64,000 nucleotides of DNA from Variovorax paradoxus (GTDB lineage Bacteria; Pseudomonadota; Gammaproteobacteria; Burkholderiales; Burkholderiaceae_C). The position numbers and the translations under genes are program-made. Under the pieces are notes generated by a model that was not told where the DNA came from, made no database searches, and saw nothing but the letters and a program-made list of their open reading frames with translations. The DNA lies in assembly GCF_902712855.1 (NCBI RefSeq), contig NZ_LR743507.1:2032001-2096000 (forward strand). Reading direction: 5' to 3'. Numbering within the stretch: the stretch's first letter is position 1; each line of letters opens with the position of its first letter. Positions 62,985 through 64,000 of this stretch are shown in pieces.

Positions 62985-64000
62985 CAGGCAACGCTCCGCG
63001 ATTCGCCGGCGCCGAACAGGTTGCTCGTGCAGCGGCCGCAGATGGTCGGATGGTTCGCGTCGTGGCCCACGTCGTCGCGGTAGTGCCAGCAGCGCTCGCA
63101 TTTCTGCGCGGTGCTCTTGGTCGTGTGCACGAAAAGCTGGCTCGGCAACTGATCGAGGGGCTCGCCGACCCTGGTCTTCTCGATGGATACCAAGCCAAGT
63201 CGTGCAATTTCCTCGACAGCCTGTGCGTCGCTTGCGTCGACGACCTGCGCGGAAGACGTGATCAGCACGAACTTGAGATCGGCGCCCAGGGACGTCAGAT
63301 GGTCGAAGTCCTGGCTGTCTGCATAGACCACGACATTGGCCTGCAACGAGGCGCCGAGTTCTCCTTGCTGACGAAGCAGTTCGAGCTTCTTGTTGACCTC
63401 GTCGCGCAAGAGCCGGATGCGGCCCCACTTGGCGAGCAGCGCCTCGTCGGGCGCGGCGAACTGGCTGTAGGTCTGCGTGAAGATCGACTCGCCCGGCTTG
63501 CCCGTGCCGACGAACTTCCAGGCCTCTTCGGCCGTGAAGCTCAGGAACGGCGCCATCCAGCGCAGCATGGCTTGCGAGATGTGCCACAGCGCAGTCTGCG
63601 CGCTGCGGCGCGCGAACGAACCTGGGGCCGTGGTGTAAAGGCGGTCCTTCAGGATGTCGAGATAGAAGCCGCCGAGGTCTTCCGAGCAGTAGATCTGCAG
63701 CTTGGCCACCACCGGGTGGAACTCGTACACCTTGTAGTGCGCGAGGATCTCGGCCTGGAACTGCGCGGCGCGCGAGAGCGCGTAGCGGTCGATCTCGAAC
63801 AGCTGGTCGAGCGGTACGGCGTCCTTCGCGATGTCGAAGTCGCTCGTGTTCGCCATCAGGAAGCGCAGCGTGTTGCGGATGCGGCGGTAGGCGTCGACCA
63901 CGCGCGCCAGGATCTTGTCGTCGCCCGCGATGTCGCCCGAGTAGTCGCTTGCGGCCACCCACAGGCGGATGATCTCCGAGCCCAGCTTGTTGCTGATTTC
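62984..64000 (-). CDS. ileS: isoleucyl-tRNA synthetase, C-terminal part (cut by window end)
   Basis: The visible 338 or so residues are the anticodon-binding domain (A-Y-R-R-I-R-N-T-L-R-F-L-M-A-N) and the C-terminal zinc module (C-E-R-C-W-H-Y and C-G-R-C). The catalytic HIGH and KMSKS motifs would be beyond the window. The internal ATG at 63958 is not the start. Confidence 0.96.
   Translation of the reverse strand, partial: EISNKLGSEIIRLWVAASDYSGDIAGDDKILARVVDAYRRIRNTLRFLMANTSDFDIAKDAVPLDQLFEIDRYALSRAAQFQAEILAHYKVYEFHPVVAKLQIYCSEDLGGFYLDILKDRLYTTAPGSFARRSAQTALWHISQAMLRWMAPFLSFTAEEAWKFVGTGKPGESIFTQTYSQFAAPDEALLAKWGRIRLLRDEVNKKLELLRQQGELGASLQANVVVYADSQDFDHLTSLGADLKFVLITSSAQVVDASDAQAVEEIARLGLVSIEKTRVGEPLDQLPSQLFVHTTKSTAQKCERCWHYRDDVGHDANHPTICGRCTSNLFGAGESRSVA

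Overview
This is a very GC-rich bacterial chromosome window. Gene content and order (ileS-lspA, the tripartite tricarboxylate transporter genes tctB-tctA-tctC with a Bug-type binding protein, many short-chain dehydrogenases and small-molecule transporters, and recurrent GC-rich intergenic repeats) suggest a beta-proteobacterium of the Comamonadaceae, most like Variovorax. That placement is inference from family knowledge; no rRNA gene or marker search was available.

Layout. 1-1799: end of one TetR regulator, then a short-chain dehydrogenase divergent from a second TetR gene, with two near-identical palindromic operators between them. 1796-6000 (minus): a MoxR ATPase / DUF58 / von Willebrand A set headed by a membrane-anchored trypsin-like protease. 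6087-8841 (plus): a TatD-type hydrolase, a small exported repeat protein, a deoxyinosine glycosylase and a spermidine-synthase-like protein.

9007-38566 is the striking part: a complete contractile phage-tail-like particle locus of the extracellular contractile injection system (eCIS; Afp/PVC/MAC) type. It reads on the minus strand as sheath, tube, baseplate-chaperone-like protein, disordered protein, DUF4255 cap, AAA+ ATPase, small protein, CIS_tube protein, LysM protein, hub, spike, PAAR tip, gp25-like protein, two baseplate J-type proteins, a tail-protein-I/beta-helix protein, a giant DUF6519/beta-helix fibre-like protein (with a frameshift near its 3' end), and a terminal group of probable cargo: an M35-like metallopeptidase, a DUF4157 protein, an unknown protein and a DUF4157-M14 carboxypeptidase fusion. 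The three cargo-like proteins with recognisable domains share an identical N-terminal C-x-C-G-G-x-C-P-x-C motif. A textbook sigma-54 (-24/-12) promoter precedes the sheath gene, and a PspF-like sigma-54 activator gene closes the other end of the island, which suggests a self-contained regulatory circuit. A short remnant of the 3' end of the spermidine-synthase-like gene lies at the far boundary, just before an orphan GspE/PilB ATPase gene, so the whole eCIS locus seems to have been inserted between two formerly adjacent genes.

38799-53995: the GspE-like ATPase, tctBAC, a gamma-glutamyltransferase-like enzyme, two EamA exporters, an atypical short-chain dehydrogenase, a DUF5672-GT17 glycosyltransferase fusion, a quinone oxidoreductase, a receiver-only response regulator, and a LysR regulator divergent from a BASS-family transporter. 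The same roughly 40-bp LysR-box-containing sequence lies upstream of both the BASS gene and tctC, which hints at a shared regulon.

53996-54919 holds no convincing gene: two inverted arms of about 260 bp flank three different hexanucleotide arrays. 54920-62342 (minus): a Na/phosphate cotransporter-like protein and an ABC-importer operon (LacI regulator, binding protein, two permeases, ATPase, phosphodiesterase) with a perfect LacI-type operator upstream. 62472-64000: lspA and the C-terminal part of ileS. No tRNA, rRNA, CRISPR array, integrase or transposase was seen.
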